Notes: generated by a model from the sequence alone, not told the origin. A DNA stretch of 64,000 nt from Prevotella herbatica (GCF_017347605.1 NZ_AP024484.1:2370501-2434500), one strand, 5' to 3'. Positions 16,781-27,102 are shown, counted from the stretch's first letter. Numbers and translations: made by a program.

Positions 16781-18622
16781 ATGGGAAAGAAGTTTTTGTT
16801 AAGGATAAATGTATCGCTTTTGTTATTAATCATTATTTCTTCGTTTTCTTCATGTGCTAACGAAATGAATATGTTTGGGTGGAATAATAATGAACAAATT
16901 AACTTCTCGGTATCTACCCCTTCTTGGAAGGGTAATGATTCTATAGCTAGCCATTCTGTTAAAACAGAAACACGTGCAACTCCAATAACAGATGCTTCTC
17001 TTGGAACAGACAAAACATTTGGAATAATTGCAGATATTGTAAACGGAAGTAATTATACAACAGAAATAAACAAAGAAGTAGTTTCGTACAATACAACTAA
17101 TAAGATTTGGGAAACAATAGCTGATCATTATTGGCCTGGTGCAAACAAAACGGTTAATTTCTATGCGTACTATCCCGCAAGTATCACAAATGGAACTATA
17201 ACTCACACAGCGGGTACAACTCCGACATTAACATACACCGTTCCTGCAGACGCAACCACTCAAGTAGATATAATAACGGCTACAGCTAATAATATTAGTG
17301 GTAGCACAAATTCTTCTACACCATTAACATTTAGTCATATATTTGCTGCTGTACAGTTTAGTATAGGCAGCACAGGTATGCCTACAGGAACAATAACCGG
17401 TATTACTCTGAACAATATATTATATAAGGGTGCCTATAACTTTAATGGAACATGGACTCCCGATGCGACGTCAAAAACATCTTTCTCACAGACTGTATCA
17501 GTACCAACCAATGCTGGTGCTTCTATTACTTCAGGGATATTGACTTTTATGATGATTCCACAGACTTTGGGAAGTGATGCAAGTATAACAGTTACTTATA
17601 GTAATGGTGGCACACTTACGAAATCTATATCAGGAACATGGAGTGCAGGAAAAATATATGCATTCAACATTTCAAAAACGATTTCCGCAACTTTTAACTA
17701 TACAGGCAATGTTCAAATGTATACAATACCTTTGGATGGAACATATAAAATAGAGTGTTGGGGGGCTCAAGGGGGATGTTGCGATAATGGAGATGGTGGC
17801 AAGGGCGGATATACTAAAGGTGAAATTTTGCTGAAAGCAGGAACCACCATCTACTTTTATGTTGGACAAAATCCATCCAAAAACAGTTTGCTAGGAGGGT
17901 GGAACGGTGGTGGCAATGGGAGCAGTCATGCCGATGGTAATGGTTTACAAACGGGCTGTGCCGGTGGAGGCGCTACAGATCTTAGACTTGTTTACTCACA
18001 AGATTCTCAGGATTTTAATAGTTTAAAATCTAGAATAATGGTTGCTGGAGGTGGAAGTGGTACAGGATATTGTGCAGTGTATACTCTTTACTGTGGAATT
18101 GCTGGTGCTGGTGGTGGTCTTAATGGTATGGATGGTAATGATATTAGTCAAAATGGGAATTTGGATTATACCGCTTCAGGTGGAACACAAACATCAGGTG
18201 GAAATACTAAAAATGCGTTTGAGTATGTTGATGGAGACCCTAATAAAAGCTTAATAATAAATTCTGGATTGAATAAGGGTGGATTTGGATATGGAGGAAC
18301 AAACAATGGATATAAATCCGTATTAGGTGGATGCGCAGGCGGTTCTGGATATTACGGAGGAGGAGCCGCAAATAGAGCACATGGTGGTGGTGGTGGTGGA
18401 TCCTCTTTCATATCAGGCTATCCTGGTTGCAATGCCATAGATCAATCATCAACATCAGATAGAATTACACATACAGGATCTCCTGTTCATTATTCAAAGT
18501 ATGTTTTTACCAATTCACAAATGATTGCAGGTACCGCTTCTATGCCTTCACCTACAGGTGGCACCGAAACAGGTCATACAGGCAATGGATATGCTCGTAT
18601 AACCTTCGTTTCTGCTAATTAA
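16781..18622 (+). CDS. Fimbrillin-like/glycine-rich cassette lipoprotein 4 (N3-B-C1)
   Basis: 613 residues. Lipobox FSSC (Cys25), T-R-A at Arg65. Module N3 (PSWKGNDSIAS, TFGIIADIVNGSNYTTEINK, DHYWPGANKTVNFYAYYPAS) is almost the same as in the cassette at 37781, but the middle is type B (SIGSTGMPTGTITGITLNN). Gly_rich domain from about 303 (FNYTGNVQMYTIP, IECWGAQGG) with many GGG clusters and the C1 end (SSFISGYPGCNAI, MPSPTGGTETGHTGNGYAR). G-runs of 5-6 occur at 17760-17775. Confidence 0.8.
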   Translation: MGKKFLLRINVSLLLLIIISSFSSCANEMNMFGWNNNEQINFSVSTPSWKGNDSIASHSVKTETRATPITDASLGTDKTFGIIADIVNGSNYTTEINKEVVSYNTTNKIWETIADHYWPGANKTVNFYAYYPASITNGTITHTAGTTPTLTYTVPADATTQVDIITATANNISGSTNSSTPLTFSHIFAAVQFSIGSTGMPTGTITGITLNNILYKGAYNFNGTWTPDATSKTSFSQTVSVPTNAGASITSGILTFMMIPQTLGSDASITVTYSNGGTLTKSISGTWSAGKIYAFNISKTISATFNYTGNVQMYTIPLDGTYKIECWGAQGGCCDNGDGGKGGYTKGEILLKAGTTIYFYVGQNPSKNSLLGGWNGGGNGSSHADGNGLQTGCAGGGATDLRLVYSQDSQDFNSLKSRIMVAGGGSGTGYCAVYTLYCGIAGAGGGLNGMDGNDISQNGNLDYTASGGTQTSGGNTKNAFEYVDGDPNKSLIINSGLNKGGFGYGGTNNGYKSVLGGCAGGSGYYGGGAANRAHGGGGGGSSFISGYPGCNAIDQSSTSDRITHTGSPVHYSKYVFTNSQMIAGTASMPSPTGGTETGHTGNGYARITFVSAN

Positions 18623-18640
18623 ATACCTGTTCTCAATTCT

Positions 18641-18669
18641 TTTCTCTTCTCTCGCGGAGAGAAGAGAAA
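18641..18669 (+). repeat. Cassette palindrome 5 (13-bp arms)
   Basis: Core 18642-18668 plus one pair. The left flank CTCAATTCTT and right flank AGGATTGAG are of different types, as if halves from two sites were joined. Confidence 0.92.
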
Positions 18670-18679
18670 GGATTGAGTT

Positions 18680-20380
18680 ATGGTAAAGAAGTATTTGCGA
18701 GGTATCAATGTATCATTTTTATTATTGATTATTATTTCTACGTTTTCTTCATGTGCAAACGAAATGAATATTTTTGAAGGAAATAATAATAAACAAATTA
18801 ACTTTTTGGTATCTGTTCCAGAATGGAAAAATACAGATTCATTGGAAACGACGAAAACTTCACGTTCCACACCAATTACGGATACATCGTTTGGTACAGA
18901 TAAGACTTTTGGAATGATAGCTGATGTTAGCGATGAAAGTAGTTATACAACAGAAATCGACAAAGAGACGATTAAGTATAATACTGTAAATAAGATGTGG
19001 GAAACGACAGCTGATCATTATTGGTCAGGAACTGCAAATAAAACCATGAACTTCTATGCATACTCCCCTACTAGTATTTTCACTAACATTTCTCATACAG
19101 CAGGCTTTGCTCCTACTTTATCCTATACAGTTCCTGATAATGTATCTGATCAATTAGATATAATGACAGCTACAAATAATAATGTTATCGGCAATACTAA
19201 TTCTTCTACTCCATTAACTTTTAATCATATATTTGCTGCTGTGAACTTTGCTGTCGGTACTAACGGATTGCCTAGTGGAATTATAAAATCAATAACGATA
19301 AGTGGAATAAAGAATTCAGGCACATACACTTTTGGAAGTGGATGGACTCTTGGTTCTACAACATCATTATTTACCGTATCACCATCTACAACAATAACAG
19401 GTACTAGCGGAGAAAATATTACATCTGATGCTTTTACATTAATGATGATACCTCAAGTTTTTACTAATGCAACCGTTTCATTAGTTTACAATAATGGCAC
19501 TACGTTTTCTGCTAAAATATCGGGAACATGGAATACAGGTGAGGTTTATACTTATAAGCTTTCTAAAACTATAGTTTTTAATTATGATTACACTGGCGCA
19601 TCTCAGACCTTTACAGCTCCATGCACAGGGACATATAAAATTGAATGTTGGGGAGCATCAGGAGGAAATGATGATGCAGATGTCGTTATTGGTTATGGAG
19701 GTAAAGGTGGATATACAAAAGGATATATAAAAGTAAATTATGGACAAATATTTTATGTGTGTGTAGGTAGAGCTGGTATTTTAGTAGGTTCTGATTTTTT
19801 CAATGGAGGAGGAATCTCTAATGGTTCAGCCTCTGGAGGAGGAGCCACAGATATTAGATTAGATTATACCAATTGGAATGATTTTGAAAGTTTAAAATCA
19901 AGGATAATGGTTGCTGGTGGAGGAGGTGGTGGTGAAAATGCAAGTAAAGATGGTGGCGCTGCTGGTGGAATAAATGGTTATAGTAGTAAATCTGGAGTAA
20001 TATCAGGCGGTGCTCAAACTGCAGGATATGGATTCGGAATAGCTTTGTATACTTTATATAATAATATTGATTGGGGGGGTGGAGGAAATGGTTATTACTC
20101 AGGATACTCTGCTACAGCAGAAACAGGCAACACCCATATTGATGGTGGTGGTGGCGGTTCTTCTTTCATATCAGGTTATTCTGTTTGTAATGCTATTGAT
20201 AAATCATCAACATCTGGTAATATTATACATACAGGCTTACCGAATCACTATTCTGGATATATTTTTACTAATTCACAAATGATTGATGGTGCTTCATCTA
20301 TGCCTTCACCTACAGGTGGGACAGAAACTGGGCATGCGGGCAATGGTTATGCAAGAATAACCTTTGTTTCCGCTAACTAA
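18680..20380 (+). CDS. Fimbrillin-like/glycine-rich cassette lipoprotein 5 (N3-like-A-C1)
   Basis: 566 residues. Lipobox FSSC (Cys25). The Arg site reads S-R-S (Arg62) instead of S-R-A. The N-terminal module is a blend: the first part follows N1 (EWKNTDSLETTKTSR), then N3 features (SSYTTEIDKETIKYNTVNKMWETTADHYW). Middle type A. Gly_rich domain from about 298 (YDYTGASQTFTAP, IECWGASGG) with C1 end. A run of seven G at 20073-20079 encodes Gly-Gly in the WGGGGN segment. Confidence 0.8.
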   Translation: MVKKYLRGINVSFLLLIIISTFSSCANEMNIFEGNNNKQINFLVSVPEWKNTDSLETTKTSRSTPITDTSFGTDKTFGMIADVSDESSYTTEIDKETIKYNTVNKMWETTADHYWSGTANKTMNFYAYSPTSIFTNISHTAGFAPTLSYTVPDNVSDQLDIMTATNNNVIGNTNSSTPLTFNHIFAAVNFAVGTNGLPSGIIKSITISGIKNSGTYTFGSGWTLGSTTSLFTVSPSTTITGTSGENITSDAFTLMMIPQVFTNATVSLVYNNGTTFSAKISGTWNTGEVYTYKLSKTIVFNYDYTGASQTFTAPCTGTYKIECWGASGGNDDADVVIGYGGKGGYTKGYIKVNYGQIFYVCVGRAGILVGSDFFNGGGISNGSASGGGATDIRLDYTNWNDFESLKSRIMVAGGGGGGENASKDGGAAGGINGYSSKSGVISGGAQTAGYGFGIALYTLYNNIDWGGGGNGYYSGYSATAETGNTHIDGGGGGSSFISGYSVCNAIDKSSTSGNIIHTGLPNHYSGYIFTNSQMIDGASSMPSPTGGTETGHAGNGYARITFVSAN

Positions 20381-20397
20381 ATGTCTTTTTCCATTCT

Positions 20398-20426
20398 TTT
20401 CTCTTCTCTCGCGGAGAGAAGAGAAA
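20398..20426 (+). repeat. Cassette palindrome 6 (13-bp arms)
   Basis: Core 20399-20425. Flanks CCATTCTT on the left and AGGATTGGG on the right. Ends 10 bp before the ATG at 20437. Confidence 0.92.
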
Positions 20427-20436
20427 GGATTGGGTT

Positions 20437-22131
20437 ATGGTAAAGAAGTATTTGCGAGGTATCAATGTATCATTCTTATTATTGATTATTATTTCTACGT
20501 TTTCTTCATGTGCAAACGAAATGAATATACTTGATGGAAATAATAATGAACAAATTAACTTTTCTGTATCTGTACCGGAATGGAAAAATAACGATAATAA
20601 TTCAAATCAGGATTCTAGAGCTACTCCAATTTCTGGAACATCATTAGGAACGTCAAGCACTTTTAACATGATTGCTGATGTCAATAATGGAAGTAATAGT
20701 TACGGCACAATAATCAATAACGAAGCAGTTTCTTTCATAAATAGCATGTGGCAGACCACAATTCCCCATTATTGGTCTGGAATTACAAATAAAACAGTTA
20801 ACTTCTACGCATACTACCCTACAAGTATTTCTAGTAATATTTCTTATGCAGCAGGCTCTGTTCCAACTTTATCATATACTGTTCCAAATGATGCAGTCAA
20901 CCAGATTGATATAATGACTGCTACAGCTAATAATGTTAATGGAAACACAAATTCTTCAACATCTTTAACATTTAGTCATATATTTGCAGCAGTACAGTTT
21001 AGTATAGGCAGCGCCGGTATGCCTACAGGAACAATAACTGGTATTACTTTGAATAACATATTATATAAAGGTGTTTATAACTTTAATGGAACATGGATCC
21101 AGGATGCGACGTCTAAAACATCTTTTTCACAGACCGTATTAGTACCAACCAATGCAGGTACTTCTATCACTTCTGGAACACTGATCTTTATGATGATGCC
21201 ACAGACATTAGGAAGTGATGCAAGTATAATTGTGACCTATAGTAATGGTGGAACACTTACAAAATCAATATCGGGAGTATGGACAGCGGGTAACATATAC
21301 ACATATAACATTTCAAAAACTATATCTGTAGCTAATTTTGATTATACTGGCAATATGCAATCTTATACAATACCTTTAAATGGAACTTACAAAATAGAAT
21401 GCTGGGGAGCTCAAGGTGGTCCAAATGGTTGTAAAGGTGGATATACTTCAGGAGAAATAAAACAAACAGAAGGTTCTGTTTTATATATATATGTTGGCCA
21501 AAAAGGGCAAACATGTCCAGGATTCTCAACAGGCGGTGCAGGTTGGAATGGTGGAGGTAATGCTAATACAACAGCTTCAACAGCTGCCACAAGAGGCGGA
21601 GGTGGTGGGGCTACTGATATAAGAACTATCTCTGGTATTTGGAATAATTCGAATTCGTTGAAATCAAGGATTATGGTAGCCGGTGGTGGTGGAGGTATAG
21701 GACAAAGTTACTATGCCCTTTATGGGTATGCTGGTGGAATTAGTGGTGGATATATAGGTTCTATAGGTCCTGCCGGAAAAGGAGGTACACAATTATTAGG
21801 AGGGGCTGGAGGGTACGATTCTAAGTATGGCACCGCTTTTTCTGGAGGATTTGGATATGGAGGACAAGGGTTAGCCTTTGGAAGTGGTGGAGGTGGTGGA
21901 TATTATGGTGGTGGTGGTGGTGTTCAATCTGATTCTGGAGATGGTGCAGGCGGTGGTGGTTCTTCGTATATATCGGGACATTCTGATTGTGCAGTTTATT
22001 CTTTAATATATACATTTTCAAAAACTATCATAATTGATGGCAACACTTCTATGCCATCACCTTCTGGCGGAACAGAAACTGGACACACTGGCAATGGTTA
22101 TGCAAGAATAACCTTCGTTTCAGCTAATTAA
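20437..22131 (+). CDS. Fimbrillin-like/glycine-rich cassette lipoprotein 6 (N2-B-C1 variant)
   Basis: 564 residues. Lipobox FSSC (Cys25), S-R-A at Arg61. The N-terminus and signal match the cassette at 18680, then module N2 as at 15020, then middle type B as at 16781 (GMPTGTITGITLNNILYKG). Gly_rich domain from about 298 (FDYTGNMQSYTIP, IECWGAQGG), very rich in Gly between about 390 and 515. The C1-type end is altered: SSYISGHSDCAVYSLIYTF replaces the usual SSFISGYxGCNAI stretch before MPSPSGGTETGHTGNGYAR. Confidence 0.8.
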   Translation: MVKKYLRGINVSFLLLIIISTFSSCANEMNILDGNNNEQINFSVSVPEWKNNDNNSNQDSRATPISGTSLGTSSTFNMIADVNNGSNSYGTIINNEAVSFINSMWQTTIPHYWSGITNKTVNFYAYYPTSISSNISYAAGSVPTLSYTVPNDAVNQIDIMTATANNVNGNTNSSTSLTFSHIFAAVQFSIGSAGMPTGTITGITLNNILYKGVYNFNGTWIQDATSKTSFSQTVLVPTNAGTSITSGTLIFMMMPQTLGSDASIIVTYSNGGTLTKSISGVWTAGNIYTYNISKTISVANFDYTGNMQSYTIPLNGTYKIECWGAQGGPNGCKGGYTSGEIKQTEGSVLYIYVGQKGQTCPGFSTGGAGWNGGGNANTTASTAATRGGGGGATDIRTISGIWNNSNSLKSRIMVAGGGGGIGQSYYALYGYAGGISGGYIGSIGPAGKGGTQLLGGAGGYDSKYGTAFSGGFGYGGQGLAFGSGGGGGYYGGGGGVQSDSGDGAGGGGSSYISGHSDCAVYSLIYTFSKTIIIDGNTSMPSPSGGTETGHTGNGYARITFVSAN

Positions 22132-22149
22132 ATACCTGTTTTCAATTCT

Positions 22150-22178
22150 TTTCTCTTCTCTCGCGGAGAGAAGAGAAA
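22150..22178 (+). repeat. Cassette palindrome 7 (13-bp arms)
   Basis: Core 22151-22177; left flank TTCAATTCT, right flank GGAATTGAG. Confidence 0.92.
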
Positions 22179-22189
22179 GGAATTGAGTT

Positions 22190-24043
22190 ATGGGAAAGAA
22201 GTATTTGCTTAGGATAAATGTATCGCTTTTGTTATTAATTATTATTTCTACTTTTTCTTCATGTACTGGCGAAACGAACATGCTTGATGGGAATAATAAT
22301 AAACAAATTAACTTTTCTGTATCTGTACCAGGATGGAAAAATACAGATTCATTATCTAGCTCTAAAACTTCACGTGCAACACCAATTCAGGATGCTTCAT
22401 TTGGTGCAGATCAAAGTTTTAACTTGATAGCAGACCAAAATGACGGAATTGGTAATTACAGTACATTGATAAATAGTCAAGCTGTTACTTGTACCAATAA
22501 TTTATGGAAAACATCAAGTGATTATTATTGGTCAGGAACTGCAAATAAAACTATTAACTTCTATGCATACTACCCTACAAGTATCTTTAACCTCATACCA
22601 CATAGCTCAGCAGGCTCTACTCCTGCTTTTTCATATACTATACCTGATAATGTAGCAAACCAAATTGATATAATTACAGCAACGAGCACCAACATTCCTG
22701 GAAATACAGTAGTACCTACATCTTTAACATTCAAACACATATTTGCTGCGATTCAATTTTCAGTAGGAAGTGACGGAATTGGTAGTGGAACAATCTCATC
22801 AATATCAATAGGTAATGTTGCTAATTCAGGAACATATACATTTGGTAGCGGATGGTCAAATGTAACAGGTTCTAAAACATTCACCATATCACAGTCAAAG
22901 ACAATTACGGGAACTTCAGGAGAAGATATTTATTCTGGCACATATACTTTGATGATGATTCCACAAACTATAAATAATGTTACTATAACAATTACTTATA
23001 GCAATGGTGGAACATTAACAAAAGTTATATCAGGAGGATCATGGGAAGCTGGAAATATATATAATTACAAACTAGCTTTTATAAGAGAATATAACTATAC
23101 AGGTGCTGTCCAATCTTTCACTGCACCAATTTCAGGAACATATAAAATAGAATGTTGGGGTGCACAAGGAGGTGGTATTACAAATAAAAATATATCAGGT
23201 GTTAGTTCCATATATTCATATCTAGGTGCCAATGGAGCATATACAAAAGGAAATATATCACTTAATGCAAACGAAGTATTATATATTTATATTGGTCAAT
23301 GCCCTGGTTATGGAGATCTAAACATAGATCCATCTGTTTATTATGGAGGTTATAATGGAGGCGGCAATGGCTGGAATTCTGTTAATGAAGGTCTTGGTGG
23401 GCAAGTAGGCGGTCCCGGTGGCGGTGCAACAGATATAAGATTAATAAATGGGACTTGGAATAACTTCACTAGTTTAAAAAATCGTATTATGGTTGCTGCA
23501 GGCGGTGCTGGGACTGGAGCTTCGTCCTTTGCAGGAGAAGGTGGAACTTTGACAGGATTAGATGGTGTTGATATTGCTGGTGCAAACGCTGTTAACAATA
23601 TGTACAGGGGTACGGGTGGATCTCAAACTTCTGCCGGTAATTGTGCCGATGATAAAGAATCCATAAATGGTGTAACTGTAACAAACACACTTTTTTATAT
23701 GGGAGGTTTTGGCTATGGAGGTAATTCATATACAGGTTTTTTTGAAGGTGGTTCTGGTGGCGGTGGTGGCTATTATGGTGGCGGTGCATCTTGTAGAGGG
23801 CATACCAATGGCGGTGGTGGCTCTTCATTTATATCTGGATATACAGGATGTAACGCTATATCAGATTTATCTACTGAAAGTAATATAGTTCATACAGGTT
23901 CTTCGAATCACTATAGTGGATACATATTTACAAATTCACAAATGATTGCAGGTAATGCTGTTATGCCATCACCTTTTGGCGGAACAGAAACCGGACACAC
24001 AGGCAATGGTTACGCTAGAATAACCTTTGTTTCAGCTAATTAA
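22190..24043 (+). CDS. Fimbrillin-like/glycine-rich cassette lipoprotein 7 (N1'-C-C1)
   Basis: 617 residues. Lipobox FSSC (Cys25), S-R-A at Arg62. N-terminal module N1' (ATPIQDASFGADQSFNLIADQ, FNLIPHSSAGSTPAFSYTIPD) and middle type C (GIGSGTISSISIGNVANSGT, TISQSKTITGTSGEDIYSGT) are close to identical to the next cassette at 24101. The Gly_rich half (from about 298; YNYTGAVQSFTAP, IECWGAQGG) is unlike that of its neighbour and carries the C1 end (SSFISGYTGCNAI, GYIFTNSQMIAG). Contains several GGCGGTGG-type clusters. Confidence 0.8.
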   Translation: MGKKYLLRINVSLLLLIIISTFSSCTGETNMLDGNNNKQINFSVSVPGWKNTDSLSSSKTSRATPIQDASFGADQSFNLIADQNDGIGNYSTLINSQAVTCTNNLWKTSSDYYWSGTANKTINFYAYYPTSIFNLIPHSSAGSTPAFSYTIPDNVANQIDIITATSTNIPGNTVVPTSLTFKHIFAAIQFSVGSDGIGSGTISSISIGNVANSGTYTFGSGWSNVTGSKTFTISQSKTITGTSGEDIYSGTYTLMMIPQTINNVTITITYSNGGTLTKVISGGSWEAGNIYNYKLAFIREYNYTGAVQSFTAPISGTYKIECWGAQGGGITNKNISGVSSIYSYLGANGAYTKGNISLNANEVLYIYIGQCPGYGDLNIDPSVYYGGYNGGGNGWNSVNEGLGGQVGGPGGGATDIRLINGTWNNFTSLKNRIMVAAGGAGTGASSFAGEGGTLTGLDGVDIAGANAVNNMYRGTGGSQTSAGNCADDKESINGVTVTNTLFYMGGFGYGGNSYTGFFEGGSGGGGGYYGGGASCRGHTNGGGGSSFISGYTGCNAISDLSTESNIVHTGSSNHYSGYIFTNSQMIAGNAVMPSPFGGTETGHTGNGYARITFVSAN

Positions 24044-24058
24044 ATACCTGTTCTCAAT

Positions 24059-24091
24059 CTTTTCTCTTCTCTCGCGGAGAGAAGAGAAAAG
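24059..24091 (+). repeat. Cassette palindrome 8 (15-bp arms)
   Basis: Core 24062-24088; left flank CTCAATCTT (one base shorter than the full arm), right flank AAGGATTGAG. Confidence 0.92.
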
Positions 24092-24100
24092 GATTGAGTT

Positions 24101-25669
24101 ATGGGAAAGAAGTCTTTGTTAAGGATAAATGTATCACTTTTGTTATTAATAGTTATTTCCATGTTTTGTTCATGTACTGACGGAATGAATATTATAGATG
24201 GAAATAATAATGAACAAATTAACTTTTCAGTATCTGTACCCGAATGGAAAAATACAGATTCATTGTCTAGCTCTAAGACTTCACGTGCAACACCAATTCA
24301 GGATGCTTCATTTGGTGCAGATAAAAGTTTTAACTTAATAGCAGATCAAAATGGCGGAGTTGGCAATTACAGTACATTAATAAATAGTCAAGTAGTTACT
24401 TGTACCAATAGTATATGGAAAACATCAAGTGATTATTATTGGTCAGGAATTGCAAATAAAACTATTAACTTCTATGCATACTACCCTACAAGTATCTTTA
24501 ACCTCATACCACATAGCTCAGCGGGATCTACTCCTGCTTTTTCATATACTATACCTGATAATGTAACTAACCAAATTGATATAATGACAGCAACGAGCAC
24601 CAACGTTCCTGGAAATACAGTAGTACCAACATCTTTAACATTCAAACATATATTTGCAGCGATTCAATTTTCAGTAGGAAGTGGGGGAATTGGCAGTGGA
24701 ACAATCTCCTCAATATCAATTGGTAATGTTGCTAATTCAGGTACATACACATTTGGTAGTGGCTGGTCAAATGTAACTGGTTCTAAAACATTCACTATAT
24801 CACAGTCAAAGACAATTACAGGAACTTCAGGAGAAGATATTTATTCTGGTACATATACTTTGATGATGATTCCACAAGCAATAAATAATGTTACTATAAC
24901 AATTACTTATAGTAATGGAAGTACATTAACAAAAGCTATATCAGGAACATGGGGAGCTGGGATTGTATATAAATATAATCTGTCTTATCTACCAAGAAAC
25001 TTTGCTTATACGGGTGCAGTTCAAACCTACACCGCACCAGTTACAGGTACATACAAGTTGGAGGTTTGGGGAGCAGAAGGAAGTGTCAAGGGTGGATATT
25101 CTTCTGGAACAAAGTCTTTGAATGCAGGGCAAACTATATATATTTATGTTGGAGGAAAAAACAGTGATGGATCATATTTAAATGGTGATGGAGCTACAGA
25201 TATAAGATTAAATGGATTAATATATACACCACCATTAGCATACCAAGGAAATGTAAATGCATGTTATTATGGACCATATTGGCGAAATTCAATAGGAACC
25301 TATCAAGTTGATGCGACAGGGAGTGGATTTGACAAATGTTCTTTTACGGCATACAATTATTCTCCATCACATTCTTTTACGGTTACCAATGTTACAAAAA
25401 CTGCATATCATTTTACTGCATATATTAATGTTGATATAGATGTGTCATCTGCAAGTTATTCAGGAATAGAATTAATAGTTGCCTGGGATGGAACTAAATA
25501 TAATGTTACAATTTCAAATATTGCTATATCAAAATTATCAGATCGTATAATTATTGGTGCCGGATATAATAGTAGTAACTCTACCAGTGGTGTTGCAAAT
25601 GGGACATCTCAAGAACATATCAATTCGGGTAATGGCATGGCTAAAATAACGTTACTATCTGTTCCTTAA
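24101..25669 (+). CDS. Fimbrillin-like cassette lipoprotein 8 with divergent C-terminus (N1'-C-unique)
   Basis: 522 residues. Lipobox FCSC (Cys25), S-R-A at Arg62. The first 290 residues repeat the cassette at 22190. The Gly_rich domain opens normally at about 299 (FAYTGAVQTYTAP, LEVWGAEG, IYIYVGGKN, GATDIRL) but the poly-Gly core is replaced by about 120 residues of different make-up (ACYYGPYWRNSIGTYQVDATG, SFTVTNVTKTAYHFTAYINV). Only a trace of the usual end remains (NSGNGMAKITLLSVP). No palindrome follows; the gene instead converges, 20 bp away, with the ATPase gene. Confidence 0.78.
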   Translation: MGKKSLLRINVSLLLLIVISMFCSCTDGMNIIDGNNNEQINFSVSVPEWKNTDSLSSSKTSRATPIQDASFGADKSFNLIADQNGGVGNYSTLINSQVVTCTNSIWKTSSDYYWSGIANKTINFYAYYPTSIFNLIPHSSAGSTPAFSYTIPDNVTNQIDIMTATSTNVPGNTVVPTSLTFKHIFAAIQFSVGSGGIGSGTISSISIGNVANSGTYTFGSGWSNVTGSKTFTISQSKTITGTSGEDIYSGTYTLMMIPQAINNVTITITYSNGSTLTKAISGTWGAGIVYKYNLSYLPRNFAYTGAVQTYTAPVTGTYKLEVWGAEGSVKGGYSSGTKSLNAGQTIYIYVGGKNSDGSYLNGDGATDIRLNGLIYTPPLAYQGNVNACYYGPYWRNSIGTYQVDATGSGFDKCSFTAYNYSPSHSFTVTNVTKTAYHFTAYINVDIDVSSASYSGIELIVAWDGTKYNVTISNIAISKLSDRIIIGAGYNSSNSTSGVANGTSQEHINSGNGMAKITLLSVP

Positions 25670-25689
25670 CATACTTATAATATAAACTT

Positions 25690-27009
25690 TTACATATCAT
25701 CCATTGCCAAACCTTTATAAGAAATCTCATATTTTTTATATTCTCCAACTGTTTTAAAGAATGATGCAGCCTTCGAACGAAGTATTGAAAGATCTATATC
25801 TGATTTTTGACGCTTCACTTCTATAAACTCAACTTTCTTACATAAATCATCAGAGGCTATTATGTCAATTTCGTTTTCTCCTTTACGATCTCTCCAGTTA
25901 CCAATACGAGTATAATTTTCTGATTCTATCATCATTCTTCTAAAGTATCCTTCAAGAATCTTACCACTATATGATTCATAGTCGCGTTTAACAATCTCTC
26001 TCAACTTTTTGAATGCACCGACCTCTATCATATAATTGTATTTGTATATGAAACGGAACCAAAATCGAAGAAAATTATCTTCTATAGCATAGTGAACATT
26101 TTTATTTGAAGATTTCTCAAAAAGAGGCTGATTTTTTATAATTAAATTATAATCCTTCTCTAGCTTTGTAAGATAGCCGCCAATTTCACTTTTTAAGATT
26201 CCCTCTATATCACCCCTAGTGTTATGTCCTTGAGCTATGAGAGTAAGTATTGAAAAATAAATGCCATAATCTTTACCAAATTCTTCTATCAGCATATTTT
26301 TACCTTCAGTTATGAATGGAGAATCATTATCAATTATTCGGTCTATCATTTTGGAATAACTTGTAGCCCCACTATCAATTAACAGTTCTATATATTTGGC
26401 AACTCCCCCTGTATAAAGGTAAAGTGATAGCAAATCTTCTTTGGTATAGGAAGGATTATATTCATTTAGAATCTCTTTTAATACAGATGGCGGAAATGGT
26501 TCTACCTTAAGAGTTACTGTCTGTCTTCCATATAAAGGTTCATGACTGTCTTTAAACAGTTTATTCATAAGTGAGTTTACAGAACCACAAACAAGAAGAT
26601 TAATTTTAGAATTTTGTTTATTTAAATCCCAAATACGTTGCATTTCTGAAAATACAGATTTATTGACGCGGAGAAATTCTTGGAATTCATCAATTATAAG
26701 AGTAAATGATCTTGTCTTTGATAATTTCATTATATATTCAAAGATTAATGAAAATCTATCTGTACCTCCTAATATTGGAATATTAAGTTTTTCTTCTATT
26801 TCATTAGCAAAATCAACACATAGCTCACTTTCTGCCTTGCGTGACACAAAGAAATACAATACAGGTTCATCAGTATATGCTTTAAGCATTAGAGAAGTTT
26901 TGCCGATACGGCGACGTCCTGTAACAACTGTAAACTGAGCGACATTGTGTGACAGTTCACGTATTTCCCTAAGTTTTTTAATTTCTCTTTTTCTATCAAA
27001 GAATTTCAT
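25690..27009 (-). CDS. AAA ATPase with C-terminal DUF234-type nuclease-like domain
   Basis: 439 residues. Walker A VTGRRRIGKTSLML (residues about 28-41), Walker B LIIDEFQEFL (about 125), sensor region VCGSVNSLM, as in the ATPase_2 group of STAND-like ATPases. The C-terminal part has FLRFWFRFIYKY and the spaced acidic/Lys residues GENEIDIIA and VEFIEVKRQ, as in DUF234, a PD-(D/E)xK-like fold. These proteins are widespread in Bacteroidales and archaea; their function is unclear. The gene is opposite to the array, has its own promoter, and shares a cassette interval (between palindromes 8 and 9) with the gene at 24101, so it appears to be a passenger or insertion in the array. Confidence 0.85.
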   Translation of the reverse strand: MKFFDRKREIKKLREIRELSHNVAQFTVVTGRRRIGKTSLMLKAYTDEPVLYFFVSRKAESELCVDFANEIEEKLNIPILGGTDRFSLIFEYIMKLSKTRSFTLIIDEFQEFLRVNKSVFSEMQRIWDLNKQNSKINLLVCGSVNSLMNKLFKDSHEPLYGRQTVTLKVEPFPPSVLKEILNEYNPSYTKEDLLSLYLYTGGVAKYIELLIDSGATSYSKMIDRIIDNDSPFITEGKNMLIEEFGKDYGIYFSILTLIAQGHNTRGDIEGILKSEIGGYLTKLEKDYNLIIKNQPLFEKSSNKNVHYAIEDNFLRFWFRFIYKYNYMIEVGAFKKLREIVKRDYESYSGKILEGYFRRMMIESENYTRIGNWRDRKGENEIDIIASDDLCKKVEFIEVKRQKSDIDLSILRSKAASFFKTVGEYKKYEISYKGLAMDDM

Positions 27010-27061
27010 AAGCTATGTTATATAAGAAATGAACAGTTCCGAAATGTGCATTTCGATACTG

Positions 27062-27092
27062 CAAAGATATTGTTTTATTTCATACAAACCAA
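27062..27092 (-). promoter_or_regulatory. Consensus promoter of the ATPase gene
   Basis: Minus strand TTG (27092-27090), 20-base spacer, TATCTTTG (27069-27062), about 50 bp before the ATG at 27009. Confidence 0.7.
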
Positions 27093-27102
27093 ATGTTTTT
27101 AG

